A DNA stretch of 13,982 bases from Aquirufa sp. (lineage in GTDB: Bacteria > Bacteroidota > Bacteroidia > Cytophagales > Spirosomataceae): assembly GCA_030833145.1 (NCBI GenBank), contig JAURHT010000043.1, forward strand, positions 1-13,982. The letters run 5' to 3'. Both the position numbers and the translations under genes were made by a program. The notes beneath the pieces are model-generated. The model had not been told where the DNA came from, ran no database searches, and was given only the letters and a program-made list of their open reading frames with translations. Below are positions 7,709 to 13,982 of the stretch, in pieces; the stretch's first letter is position 1, and every line of letters starts with the position of its first letter.

Positions 7709-8974
7709 TTACCCCACGATTACCTCGTGCATCAAATCCAGGTTCAGGTATTTAGTAGCCATGTCTCTAATATCCTGGGCCTGGATTTTTAGTACCTGGT
7801 CCTGAAATTGATCATAAAAATCAGGGGCTAAGCCGTTTAATTGAATCACGCGTACCTTTTCAGCGATGTCAAAAGCCTGCGTCAGTTCGCCGGTGAAGCT
7901 GCCCATCAAATAGTTTTGGACGATTTCGAGTTCGTCTTGAGTGATTAACTCATTTTGAAGAATCGTAATTTCCTTTTTAATTTCTGCCAAAGTCGCGTCT
8001 ACATTCTCCCCATTCACATCCGTACCTACTACCCAATAGCCACCGCGTGGATATGGCGCTAAGCTGGACGAAATGCCATAGGTGAAACCTTTGTCTTCGC
8101 GAATGTTTTTCTGTAATCTCGAACCGAAATATCCGCCCAAGACGGTATTCATCAAGCTAAATTTAAAATAATCAGGATGGGTTCTGGAAATCGCAGGCAA
8201 ACCAAAGCGAATAGAGCTTTGCACGGATCCCTCTTTTTCTTCCCGAATTTTCAAGGGATTCGAAGCGGTTGAAAGTGCAGGAATTGGTAGTTCTGAGCTA
8301 GTATACTTGATTTTACCAAGAGTCTGATCTAAATAAGCGATTTGCTCATCGGAGATCTTTCCGGAAAGGAAAATGACCGGTTTTTGAGAAGCCCACGTAG
8401 TCGCATACTGCTGGACAAGTGCCGCGCGGTCTAATTTGTCAAAATCCTCAGCCACCGTAAAACGGCCATAGGGGTCGTTCGGGAAAACTTGAGCTCGAAA
8501 TTTCTGGCTAGCGGAATAGGACGTTTTCTCCCAGTTCAGTTTCGTTTTTTGACGTTCGATCTCGATCTCTTTTTCGACTTCTTCTGCCGGGAAAGTCGCT
8601 TCTTGAAGTATTTCAGAAACGAGCGGAATCAGGGAATTAAAGTGTTTCGTTAATCCATATACTGTAAATGTGCCGTGATCAAGACTCGCCTGTATATCCC
8701 AAAAGGCTCCAAAAAAATCAAAAGCCTGGTGAATTTCCTGTGCTGTGCGTGAGGAAGTGCCACGCTTCATCAGTGATGCGGTCATCCCCGCTAATCCCGC
8801 CAAAGAACTATGAATCGCCCCCGCCTTCGTACTCAATTCAAATTTGAAAACCTCTTGTTCCCCCGCAGAAACCACCCATACTTCGATGCCATTGGCTAAA
8901 GTAAATCGTAGGGGTTTGGGAAATAAAACTTTCTCCACCGGAAAGGCGGCTGGTGCGACGCTTCGATCTAACAT
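7709..8974 (-). CDS. M16-family peptidase homologue lacking the zinc motif (probably non-catalytic)
   Basis: 421-residue protein with the two-domain fold of M16B peptidases (processing-protease type). The segment that should hold HxxEH reads GLAGMTASLMKRGT (60-73), so the positions are G63, A66 and S67 in place of His, Glu and His. The downstream Glu-rich helix is kept (EKEIEIE, 134-140), but zinc binding is not expected. The C-terminal domain retains the R...Y pair characteristic of the family, R292 and Y299 in REDKGFTYG. In M16B pairs, one subunit often has HxxEH and the other only the R/Y pair; this is the second type. No HxxEH partner is encoded in the window. No signal peptide is evident, so its location is unclear. 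It starts 2 bases after the porV stop and so belongs to the porUV operon. Confidence 0.88.
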   Translation of the reverse strand: MLDRSVAPAAFPVEKVLFPKPLRFTLANGIEVWVVSAGEQEVFKFELSTKAGAIHSSLAGLAGMTASLMKRGTSSRTAQEIHQAFDFFGAFWDIQASLDHGTFTVYGLTKHFNSLIPLVSEILQEATFPAEEVEKEIEIERQKTKLNWEKTSYSASQKFRAQVFPNDPYGRFTVAEDFDKLDRAALVQQYATTWASQKPVIFLSGKISDEQIAYLDQTLGKIKYTSSELPIPALSTASNPLKIREEKEGSVQSSIRFGLPAISRTHPDYFKFSLMNTVLGGYFGSRLQKNIREDKGFTYGISSSLAPYPRGGYWVVGTDVNGENVDATLAEIKKEITILQNELITQDELEIVQNYLMGSFTGELTQAFDIAEKVRVIQLNGLAPDFYDQFQDQVLKIQAQDIRDMATKYLNLDLMHEVIVG

Positions 8975-8976
8975 AC

Positions 8977-10128
8977 TTATTTTACTGGCTGATTAATGCC
9001 CGCAATGAGCGTTAAACGTAGGGTATTTGCTAATGGACTTCCTTGTCCACTCGGAACGAGGTAGGCGAAGTCCAAGCCGTATTTTTGGTCCATCTTAAAG
9101 CCTAAACCAAAGGTAAAGTACTTCCGATTTCCCTTCATCTCACTCTCGTGAAAATAACCTGTTCGTAATGCAAAGGCGTTATTGAACAAATATTCTGCGC
9201 CCACTGACGTGGTCACCTCTTTTATCTCTTCACTAATCCCATCCGGAGCATCTGCTAAGGATCCAAAAATTCCACCGATCGCAGAAACTGTGGCAGGATC
9301 CGTTCCTACCATTTTCCCATTCACGTAGGCAGGAGGCGTAGGGACCATTAATTTGTTGAAATCAACCGTAAAGGTCAATTTGTTCAAGTCATCGATTTCG
9401 TGCGTTGCTGCCATTCCGATACGTAAGTTCGTAGGAATGAAGTTTTTCTCCGTTCCGCCATACGTCACCTTACCCGAGATGTTTGAAAGGGTCAAACCAT
9501 AGCTGTATTTCCAAGGTGCTGTAGTCGGTTTCGAATAAAACACCGAAATGTCGGCCGCCACCGTCTCGGCAGGTTTTAAGGCATTGTTTAATCCACCGCT
9601 CCCTTGGTAGTTACCTAATAAGTTCGAATTGATGTACTTTAAATTCATCCCTAATGAAAGGGCTGGTGACAATTTTCTAGCGTGAGAGATACCTAAGGCG
9701 AATTCTTTGGAATTAAAATTACCTGCACTTGTCCCATTATCTAACGTGGCTTGGAACATACCTTGATCGAAATAATCAACCGAGAACCCAAAAACCAAAT
9801 TCTTCTTTGTCACTGTATACCCCGCCACATTGTATAGCGCCATATCGTTTACCAAGTTGCGCAACCAAGGCGTGTAAGACATAGAAAAACCCATTTTCTT
9901 TTCCGTAGTGGCTAATTTCGCCGTATTCCAGTGAATAGCATTCGCGTCCACCGATAAAGCTACACCTGCATCGCCCATTGCCGCAGAACGGGCATCAGGG
10001 GCAACGTTTAAGAATAAGAGGGTAGGAGTAGGGATGCGACCGGCATTGATTTGGCCAGAAACTAAGGTTGTTTGAGCGTAGGACATGAATCCAACAACAA
10101 TAAATAAAAGGGTTAGGACTCTTTTCAT
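8977..10128 (-). CDS. porV: PorV (LptO), type IX secretion outer-membrane protein
   Basis: Outer-membrane beta-barrel of the FadL-like class. In the type IX system PorV receives cargo from the SprA translocon and carries it to the PorU sortase in the attachment complex. The protein is 383 residues with a clear signal peptide: MKRVLTLLFIVVGFMSYAQ (1-19), cleaved after AQ. The PorV hallmark follows, NVAPDARSAAMGDAGVA (41-57), and then HWNTAKLA (66-73). The rest is alternating beta-strand sequence ending in a barrel-type strand. It follows porU by 3 bases, the same order as in other Bacteroidota such as Porphyromonas gingivalis. It starts at the ATG at 10128, just before the signal peptide. Confidence 0.95.
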   Translation of the reverse strand: MKRVLTLLFIVVGFMSYAQTTLVSGQINAGRIPTPTLLFLNVAPDARSAAMGDAGVALSVDANAIHWNTAKLATTEKKMGFSMSYTPWLRNLVNDMALYNVAGYTVTKKNLVFGFSVDYFDQGMFQATLDNGTSAGNFNSKEFALGISHARKLSPALSLGMNLKYINSNLLGNYQGSGGLNNALKPAETVAADISVFYSKPTTAPWKYSYGLTLSNISGKVTYGGTEKNFIPTNLRIGMAATHEIDDLNKLTFTVDFNKLMVPTPPAYVNGKMVGTDPATVSAIGGIFGSLADAPDGISEEIKEVTTSVGAEYLFNNAFALRTGYFHESEMKGNRKYFTFGLGFKMDQKYGLDFAYLVPSGQGSPLANTLRLTLIAGINQPVK

Positions 10129-10131
10129 GGG

Positions 10132-13100
10132 TTATTTTATATTTCCAATACGGCCGCTGAAGCTTCTAAATGGAGTTCCATCGTCATAGGTAATCTCAAT
10201 TTGGTAATAATTAATAAAATCTAATTGGCTCTTCTCTGCCGTACTCCAATCGATCGAGAATGTTTGATTAACAGAATCGCTTCCTGGAATCATTCCCGTC
10301 TTTTCGAGCATTTGTTTCCCTAAGTTACTATAAATTTTTAGCTTGTAACGATAGCTCGTCCAGCGTTTCTCCTGTAAAAATGAAAAATTCGTCCGCTCAG
10401 TAATGGGATTCGGGTAAATTTGGAGCGAGCCTTGCTCTTTGTTATCAGCTGAAACCCGGAATTCAAACGAACAAAATCCTTGATTCGTATGCACGTCAAA
10501 ACAATTTGCTTTGATTTTATAGAGTCCCGGAGCAAGTGATTCAAAAGGGAAGGTAACGGTGCCTTGTTTGCTATTTCCTGGTTCGGGGGTAAATACATCA
10601 GAGAAGGGAATTTCCAAGGTATCGTTGATGGAGATCAGCGCTTTTTCGCCTTTAGGGCCTACGAGTCGTAGGGAACTCGCATCGCTAATCTTGATTTGCA
10701 AAAACGGATTAGGAGAGCATGCCAGTGGGTCAGATTCATTCAGAAGGCTCGCTGTTAGCACCGGCGCGTTTACTTCTTTTGCCTCTGAAGTCGTTTTTAA
10801 AACACTCTTCATTCCTCCGCCATACGTTTCCGCCGTTGTTTTCGCGGTCCATTTTAACTTTGCCGCCGGCACATTCGCCAGGGTAAATTTGCCTTTTTCG
10901 ACCTTTGCACTGTTGATGGCCATTAAATCCCCTGATTTGAGATAGCTGAATTTATCCGTTTTGGTTCCCAACGTCTGCATCGGCGTATCTTCTCCAAAAT
11001 AAAATAGCCGAATCTCACCATCCATACTGGGAGTGGTCTGACCTTGAATGATTCCTGAAGCTAACGTGTCTAGTCGGATGGTAAGCGCTTGTTGATTCCA
11101 CGGCAGCGGATAGGTAGGGTCGCCTAGCAGGGTGATATTTCGGTTAATAACCCCAGACTGACTATCGTTTTTTGCATCCCTGAATAAATCACCAAGGCGA
11201 TAATTTTTATCATTTAGATGATTAACTAATTGTCTATAAAAAGCTTGGCCGAATAGGTAATTACTACTCTGAAAGACAGGGCGCGTCGTAGAAATGAGTC
11301 CTATGGCGCCTCCCTGATTAGATAAGAGGCTCAATTCTGCGCCAGAAAGTTGATTAGGGTCGTCAAAACGGCCAAACTGGCAAGTCGCTGTTAGCAACAA
11401 AGGAAGATGTCGGCTGTTTTTGAGCGTTTGAATCTCATTATTCGTGATGACTTTTTCATCTGTCCAGGCGGATTCAGATCCGTGGCCTAAGAAATGGATA
11501 AAGTCGGCATCGCGGTTAAATAGTTCTAAACTCGCTTTTTTGCCTGCTGCCGAGGTATAAAACCCATTATTCACTTCCTGAGGGTATTGGTCGATGTAGG
11601 TTTTTTGGACTTGATAAGCTTCTGGGATCAAGCGCACAAAGTCTTCCGCATCTTGCACGTGAATGTTAGCATCGCCGTCATCAGCTAGCCAGGCAAAGCG
11701 ATAGGGTTGCAGCTGAGCGCGTGTCTCGTAACTAATTAATTTATTAACTACGGTATTCGCCTCTTCAAATGACCTAGCCGGAATACGACCAATCCCTACG
11801 ACTATTGGTTCGTTCATCGCCTCATTGCCTTCTAGCCACTCGCCTTGGTTGTCCGCGATTAACCCAAAATAATCATCCGAAACATAAGTCTGCAATGGTT
11901 GCAAGGACTCACGACTTTCATAGCTCGGCACATAATTCTGTCTTTCAATGGCGGTAGCAACTTTGTTGATTCCTTTATAATCTACCGTAGCATCGCCTAA
12001 TAATAGGACATACCGAGGTTTTTTAACCCGAATGAAATCACGAAGCGCTGTCACGTCCGTTTTGCCCGCCGAGAATTCGTTATAGATTTCTTTCGTGGAA
12101 TAGGCCTTAGTAGCAATGCCTTTGGAGTTTTTATAGGACGCTAGCAGTTTTGCAGCAGGAAGAATAGAGGGACTTGAAAGAATCAATAAGTCGGCGGAGG
12201 CATCAGCTCGAATATTTTGGTTTGCTATGATTTCTCCCGTTTTCGGGTCTGCCGCTTTTGCCGGATCAAAAATCAACAGTTCAGCGCCCGGGGCTACTTT
12301 GCTAAAAGCGAGGGAACTCACGTTTTGCCAGCTTTTGCCTAGTAACTTGACCCAAACGAGGTGATTCGACTGTCGGTTTTGAATGTTAATGCTGAAAGTA
12401 GAATCGGTTTTATTGGGTAGAAAATAATGCGGATTCTCGTTCGTAGCATTGAATTTTCGCGGATAATGAAGGTCGATGTAATCGATATAGCCGGATCCTG
12501 TAGAATTACTATAGGCTAAATTCCAGGTCCAGCTTTGGTCCTTAATCTCTGGATTTACAGCGGCTGAGAAGGTTTGTAAAAAAGCTTTTTGGTCATAACG
12601 ACCGCCTGTTGTCGCAGGAAAGCTGATGGGAGCAATGGTGTTCCCCGGAATACTGAATGTAAACGTGCCTGGTGCGACAGAAGAGGAGGCTAATCTACCC
12701 AAAAGTAGGCTCAGAATCCCCGTTTTGTAGTCTGTTAGAGGATATTGAATCGTTCGGTTCACATTGCCAAAAAATCCATCTCCCAGCCATTCCCGTCCTG
12801 ATTGCAACAGGTTATAGGTTTCTGGCTCGTAGTGAAAACGACTATAGCCATAATCTAAAGCTGTTGTGCTAGCCGTGACCGACGGAAAATCCGTAATGGC
12901 TTTAGGCGCTGGATCATCTAAGCGGATGAAATAGAAAGCAGTATCGCTGTAATGGTGGGTAAATTTCTCTCCATAAAATAAGATTTTATCTCCTTGTTTC
13001 AGGAAGGGAATCGCTTGTAAATCAATGGGCCTAGTAGCAGCGTTTGCCTGGGGTAATTCGCCTATTTCGTGTCCATAGACACCGATTGAACTTGCTTTTA

Positions 13101-13272
13101 AGCCTAATGAGGAAAGCCAAGTAGGTGTGATTTGGTAAATGCCGGATTGAGTGATGCCCACTTTCAGCCATTGGCCACTGGCTAGGACAGAGTTTTGGGC
13201 ACGTCCTGCAAGTGCCGCCAAAAGCAGGAAAAGGGAAATGCTAAGAAATCTCAATCGGTAACACGTACGCAT
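10132..13272 (-). CDS. porU: PorU, type IX secretion sortase (C25 gingipain-like cysteine protease)
   Basis: Surface-exposed sortase of the type IX secretion system. It removes the C-terminal sorting domain of cargo and, in studied species, joins the cargo to anionic lipopolysaccharide. The protein is 1046 residues, a little shorter than P. gingivalis PorU. A signal peptide spans about 1-26 (hydrophobic core FLSISLFLLLAALAG, then RAQ). The N-terminal half is beta-rich. A C25 caspase-like domain covers roughly 360-720, with catalytic His H597 in FLGHGSE (594-600) and catalytic Cys C631 in TATCQFGRFD (628-637). The end has a type-A sorting-like domain starting IYPNP (952-956). The start overlaps the end of the sprT-like gene by 32 bases; a later start would cut the signal peptide, so ATG 13272 is preferred. 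Confidence 0.95.
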   Translation of the reverse strand: MRTCYRLRFLSISLFLLLAALAGRAQNSVLASGQWLKVGITQSGIYQITPTWLSSLGLKASSIGVYGHEIGELPQANAATRPIDLQAIPFLKQGDKILFYGEKFTHHYSDTAFYFIRLDDPAPKAITDFPSVTASTTALDYGYSRFHYEPETYNLLQSGREWLGDGFFGNVNRTIQYPLTDYKTGILSLLLGRLASSSVAPGTFTFSIPGNTIAPISFPATTGGRYDQKAFLQTFSAAVNPEIKDQSWTWNLAYSNSTGSGYIDYIDLHYPRKFNATNENPHYFLPNKTDSTFSINIQNRQSNHLVWVKLLGKSWQNVSSLAFSKVAPGAELLIFDPAKAADPKTGEIIANQNIRADASADLLILSSPSILPAAKLLASYKNSKGIATKAYSTKEIYNEFSAGKTDVTALRDFIRVKKPRYVLLLGDATVDYKGINKVATAIERQNYVPSYESRESLQPLQTYVSDDYFGLIADNQGEWLEGNEAMNEPIVVGIGRIPARSFEEANTVVNKLISYETRAQLQPYRFAWLADDGDANIHVQDAEDFVRLIPEAYQVQKTYIDQYPQEVNNGFYTSAAGKKASLELFNRDADFIHFLGHGSESAWTDEKVITNNEIQTLKNSRHLPLLLTATCQFGRFDDPNQLSGAELSLLSNQGGAIGLISTTRPVFQSSNYLFGQAFYRQLVNHLNDKNYRLGDLFRDAKNDSQSGVINRNITLLGDPTYPLPWNQQALTIRLDTLASGIIQGQTTPSMDGEIRLFYFGEDTPMQTLGTKTDKFSYLKSGDLMAINSAKVEKGKFTLANVPAAKLKWTAKTTAETYGGGMKSVLKTTSEAKEVNAPVLTASLLNESDPLACSPNPFLQIKISDASSLRLVGPKGEKALISINDTLEIPFSDVFTPEPGNSKQGTVTFPFESLAPGLYKIKANCFDVHTNQGFCSFEFRVSADNKEQGSLQIYPNPITERTNFSFLQEKRWTSYRYKLKIYSNLGKQMLEKTGMIPGSDSVNQTFSIDWSTAEKSQLDFINYYQIEITYDDGTPFRSFSGRIGNIK

Positions 13273-13870
13273 TTTTTGCCACCAGGTAGTTTCTGCCTGA
13301 ATTTAATTCTTTGCAAATGTAACGGGTTCGGCGAAGTTTCCCTTTGATGAAGCGTAGGTTTTTTAAGGCAAAGTGTGCGCCTTCGGCTAATTTGATGAGC
13401 GGAGTTCCAGCAGGCGGCTCTGCGTCGAAGCTTTTGAGGATGTCTACTAAAGGCTGGTAGCCGTTCGAGGAGGCTGCCGGATTCTTTAAATAGGATCTGA
13501 GCACTTTGACTAAATCAGCAGGGAGTAAGTCTTCATCCAAGATGGGCTCGAAGAGATTGTAGAATTCCGTCTTCCATTCCTGTCCATGTGGAAGGACTTT
13601 GTTCTTATGAGCTAAATAAGTGGTTAAGTGGGCGACTTCGTGGATGTAGGTGACCAGGAAGGCGTATGGGTTCAAGTTGTGATTAACCGTAACTTGGTGG
13701 CCTTTCGCTGGGCTATACCGGTAATCCCCTAATTTAGAATCGCGCGATTTACTGACAATAAAGTCAAAGGAATAATCATGCCAAAGTTGAAAGCAGTACT
13801 CCGCTACTTTGGGTGGGAAGTGATCAAAAAAGGAATCAATCTTTTTATTCTTCATCCGGATTTTAGACAT
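13241..13870 (-). CDS. SprT-like zinc metalloprotease
   Basis: SprT-domain protein of 209 residues counted from the ATG at 13870. The gluzincin-type motif HEVAH is at 77-81, and the likely third zinc ligand is H95 in PHGQEWK. The C-terminal part keeps only a single Cys (in RYICKEL) instead of the four-Cys zinc ribbon of classical SprT. No signal peptide or membrane segment is present, so it is expected in the cytoplasm. The cellular target is not known; eukaryotic Spartan-type relatives act on DNA-protein crosslinks. The frame is open to an ATG at 13888, but that codon lies in the loop of the upstream terminator, so I choose 13870; ATG 13855 is also possible. It overlaps porU by 32 bases and is the first gene of the porUV operon. 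Confidence 0.88.
   Translation of the reverse strand: MSKIRMKNKKIDSFFDHFPPKVAEYCFQLWHDYSFDFIVSKSRDSKLGDYRYSPAKGHQVTVNHNLNPYAFLVTYIHEVAHLTTYLAHKNKVLPHGQEWKTEFYNLFEPILDEDLLPADLVKVLRSYLKNPAASSNGYQPLVDILKSFDAEPPAGTPLIKLAEGAHFALKNLRFIKGKLRRTRYICKELNSGRNYLVAKNAYVLPIEIS
13314..13321 (-). promoter_or_regulatory. Possible internal -7 box for porU within the sprT-like gene
   Basis: On the minus strand the sequence reads TACATTTG, a full TAnnTTTG match, 41 bases upstream of the porU ATG, a distance like those of the dxs and typA boxes. It lies inside the coding sequence for RYICKEL of the SprT-like protein, and no -33 TTG is seen, so it may be chance. If real, it would let porU, porV and the M16-like gene be transcribed without sprT. 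Confidence 0.3.
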
Positions 13871-13871
13871 A

Positions 13872-13903
13872 AAAAAAGTCCTTCGCATGCGAAGGACTTT
13901 TTT
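13872..13903 (-). terminator. Intrinsic terminator, perfect 32-base palindrome
   Basis: A run of six A, a GTCCTTCG arm, a CATG loop, the matching CGAAGGAC arm and six T form a perfect inverted repeat. The stem is about 14 pairs with a GC-rich core and ends in a T-tract on either strand. It lies 18 bases past the stop of the partial gene at the right edge, which it should terminate. The sprT-like ATG at 13870 follows the T-tract directly. Confidence 0.88.
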
Positions 13904-13921
13904 CTGATCGTTGTGCTAAAA

Positions 13922-13982
13922 TTATTTAGCAGCAGCAGTGTCAGCAGCAGCAGTGTCAGCAGCAGCAGAATCAGCTGGAGCA
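13922..13982 (-). CDS. C-terminal end of an unidentified protein with an Ala/Asp/Thr-rich tail (runs off the right edge)
   Basis: Only the last 19 complete codons are in the window. Reading the minus strand they give APADSAAADTAAADTAAAK followed by TAA at 13922-13924. The repeating unit is A-D-(S/T)-A-A. Such low-complexity acidic, Ala-rich ends are found in small secreted or lipoprotein-type proteins of Bacteroidota and in some DNA-binding proteins, but nothing here lets me choose. The gene is followed by a strong terminator, so it ends its own transcription unit. The reading as coding rests on the clean frame, the stop codon and the terminator placed just behind it. Confidence 0.65.
   Translation of the reverse strand, partial: APADSAAADTAAADTAAAK
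13929..13973. repeat. Three 15-base tandem repeats
   Basis: Three consecutive units begin with GCAGCAGCAG on the plus strand and end TGTCA, TGTCA and AATCA. The first two are identical over all 15 bases and the third differs at two positions. On the minus strand each unit encodes a D-(T/S)-A-A-A pentapeptide, so gain or loss of a unit keeps the reading frame. The array may continue past the window edge. Confidence 0.8.

Noticed and set aside
10559..10945. Plus-strand open frame opposite porU
   Set aside because: It lies wholly antisense to a well-supported gene, has no promoter box or recognisable domain, and its composition is that of a shadow frame. The same holds for the other short frames opposite dxs, cysS, the rhomboids, the GNAT-fold gene and the kinase.
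13871..13888. Upstream start of the SprT-like gene at ATG 13888
   Set aside because: This ATG falls in the loop of the terminator palindrome and the next codons would be read through its arm and T-tract. The ATGs at 13870 or 13855 are more plausible.
13929..13973. Short repeats at the right edge as a CRISPR array
   Set aside because: The units are contiguous without spacers and encode a clean in-frame pentapeptide repeat.
1..13982. Defence island, mobile element or new multi-gene system
   Set aside because: Apart from two gene products whose biochemical role cannot be named, the genes are recognisable housekeeping, membrane-protease and type IX secretion genes. There are no transposase, integrase, toxin-antitoxin, phage or nuclease signatures and no obvious shift in base composition.

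Overview
The window looks like ordinary chromosomal DNA of a Bacteroidota bacterium, most likely a Cytophagales-type organism (phylum call firm, order call tentative). The evidence is a type IX secretion pair (PorU and PorV), which is restricted to this phylum, Bacteroidota-style -7 promoter boxes (TAnnTTTG), starts without an obvious Shine-Dalgarno sequence, and tandem rhomboid genes with a C-terminal cytosolic tail typical of the phylum. Coding density is very high. No stretch over 300 bases lacks a gene, and I see no tRNA, rRNA, IS element, CRISPR array or prophage gene.

Left part (1-5482, all minus strand): the 5' end of typA/bipA (ribosome-associated GTPase) runs off the left edge. Upstream of it lies dxs (first enzyme of the MEP isoprenoid pathway). 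Before dxs comes a tight cluster read as cysS -> rhomboid A -> rhomboid B, with gaps of 4 and 1 bases. dxs and typA each have their own TACCTTTG promoter box, so they are probably separately initiated, although all lie in one direction.

Middle (5483-7705): a 128-base divergent intergenic region carries the cysS promoter on the minus strand and a plus-strand promoter for a GNAT-fold protein gene, followed 10 bases later by a PfkB-type sugar kinase gene. The kinase converges tail to tail on the next operon with only 3 bases between stop codons.

Right part (7709-13870, minus strand): a compact operon read as sprT-like metalloprotease -> porU -> porV -> M16-like peptidase homologue. sprT and porU overlap by 32 bases; the other gaps are 3 and 2 bases. 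PorU is the cysteine-protease sortase of the type IX system and PorV is its outer-membrane partner and substrate carrier. The M16 protein lacks the zinc-binding HxxEH motif and is probably a non-catalytic subunit. At the far right a perfect 32-base palindromic terminator separates this operon from the 3' end of an unidentified gene whose product ends in an Ala/Asp/Thr-rich tail encoded by 15-base tandem repeats.

I found no clearly new multi-gene system. The points most worth a second look are the dead M16 homologue embedded in the porUV operon, the SprT start codon pressed against a terminator, and the use of an identical promoter octamer before three transcription units.
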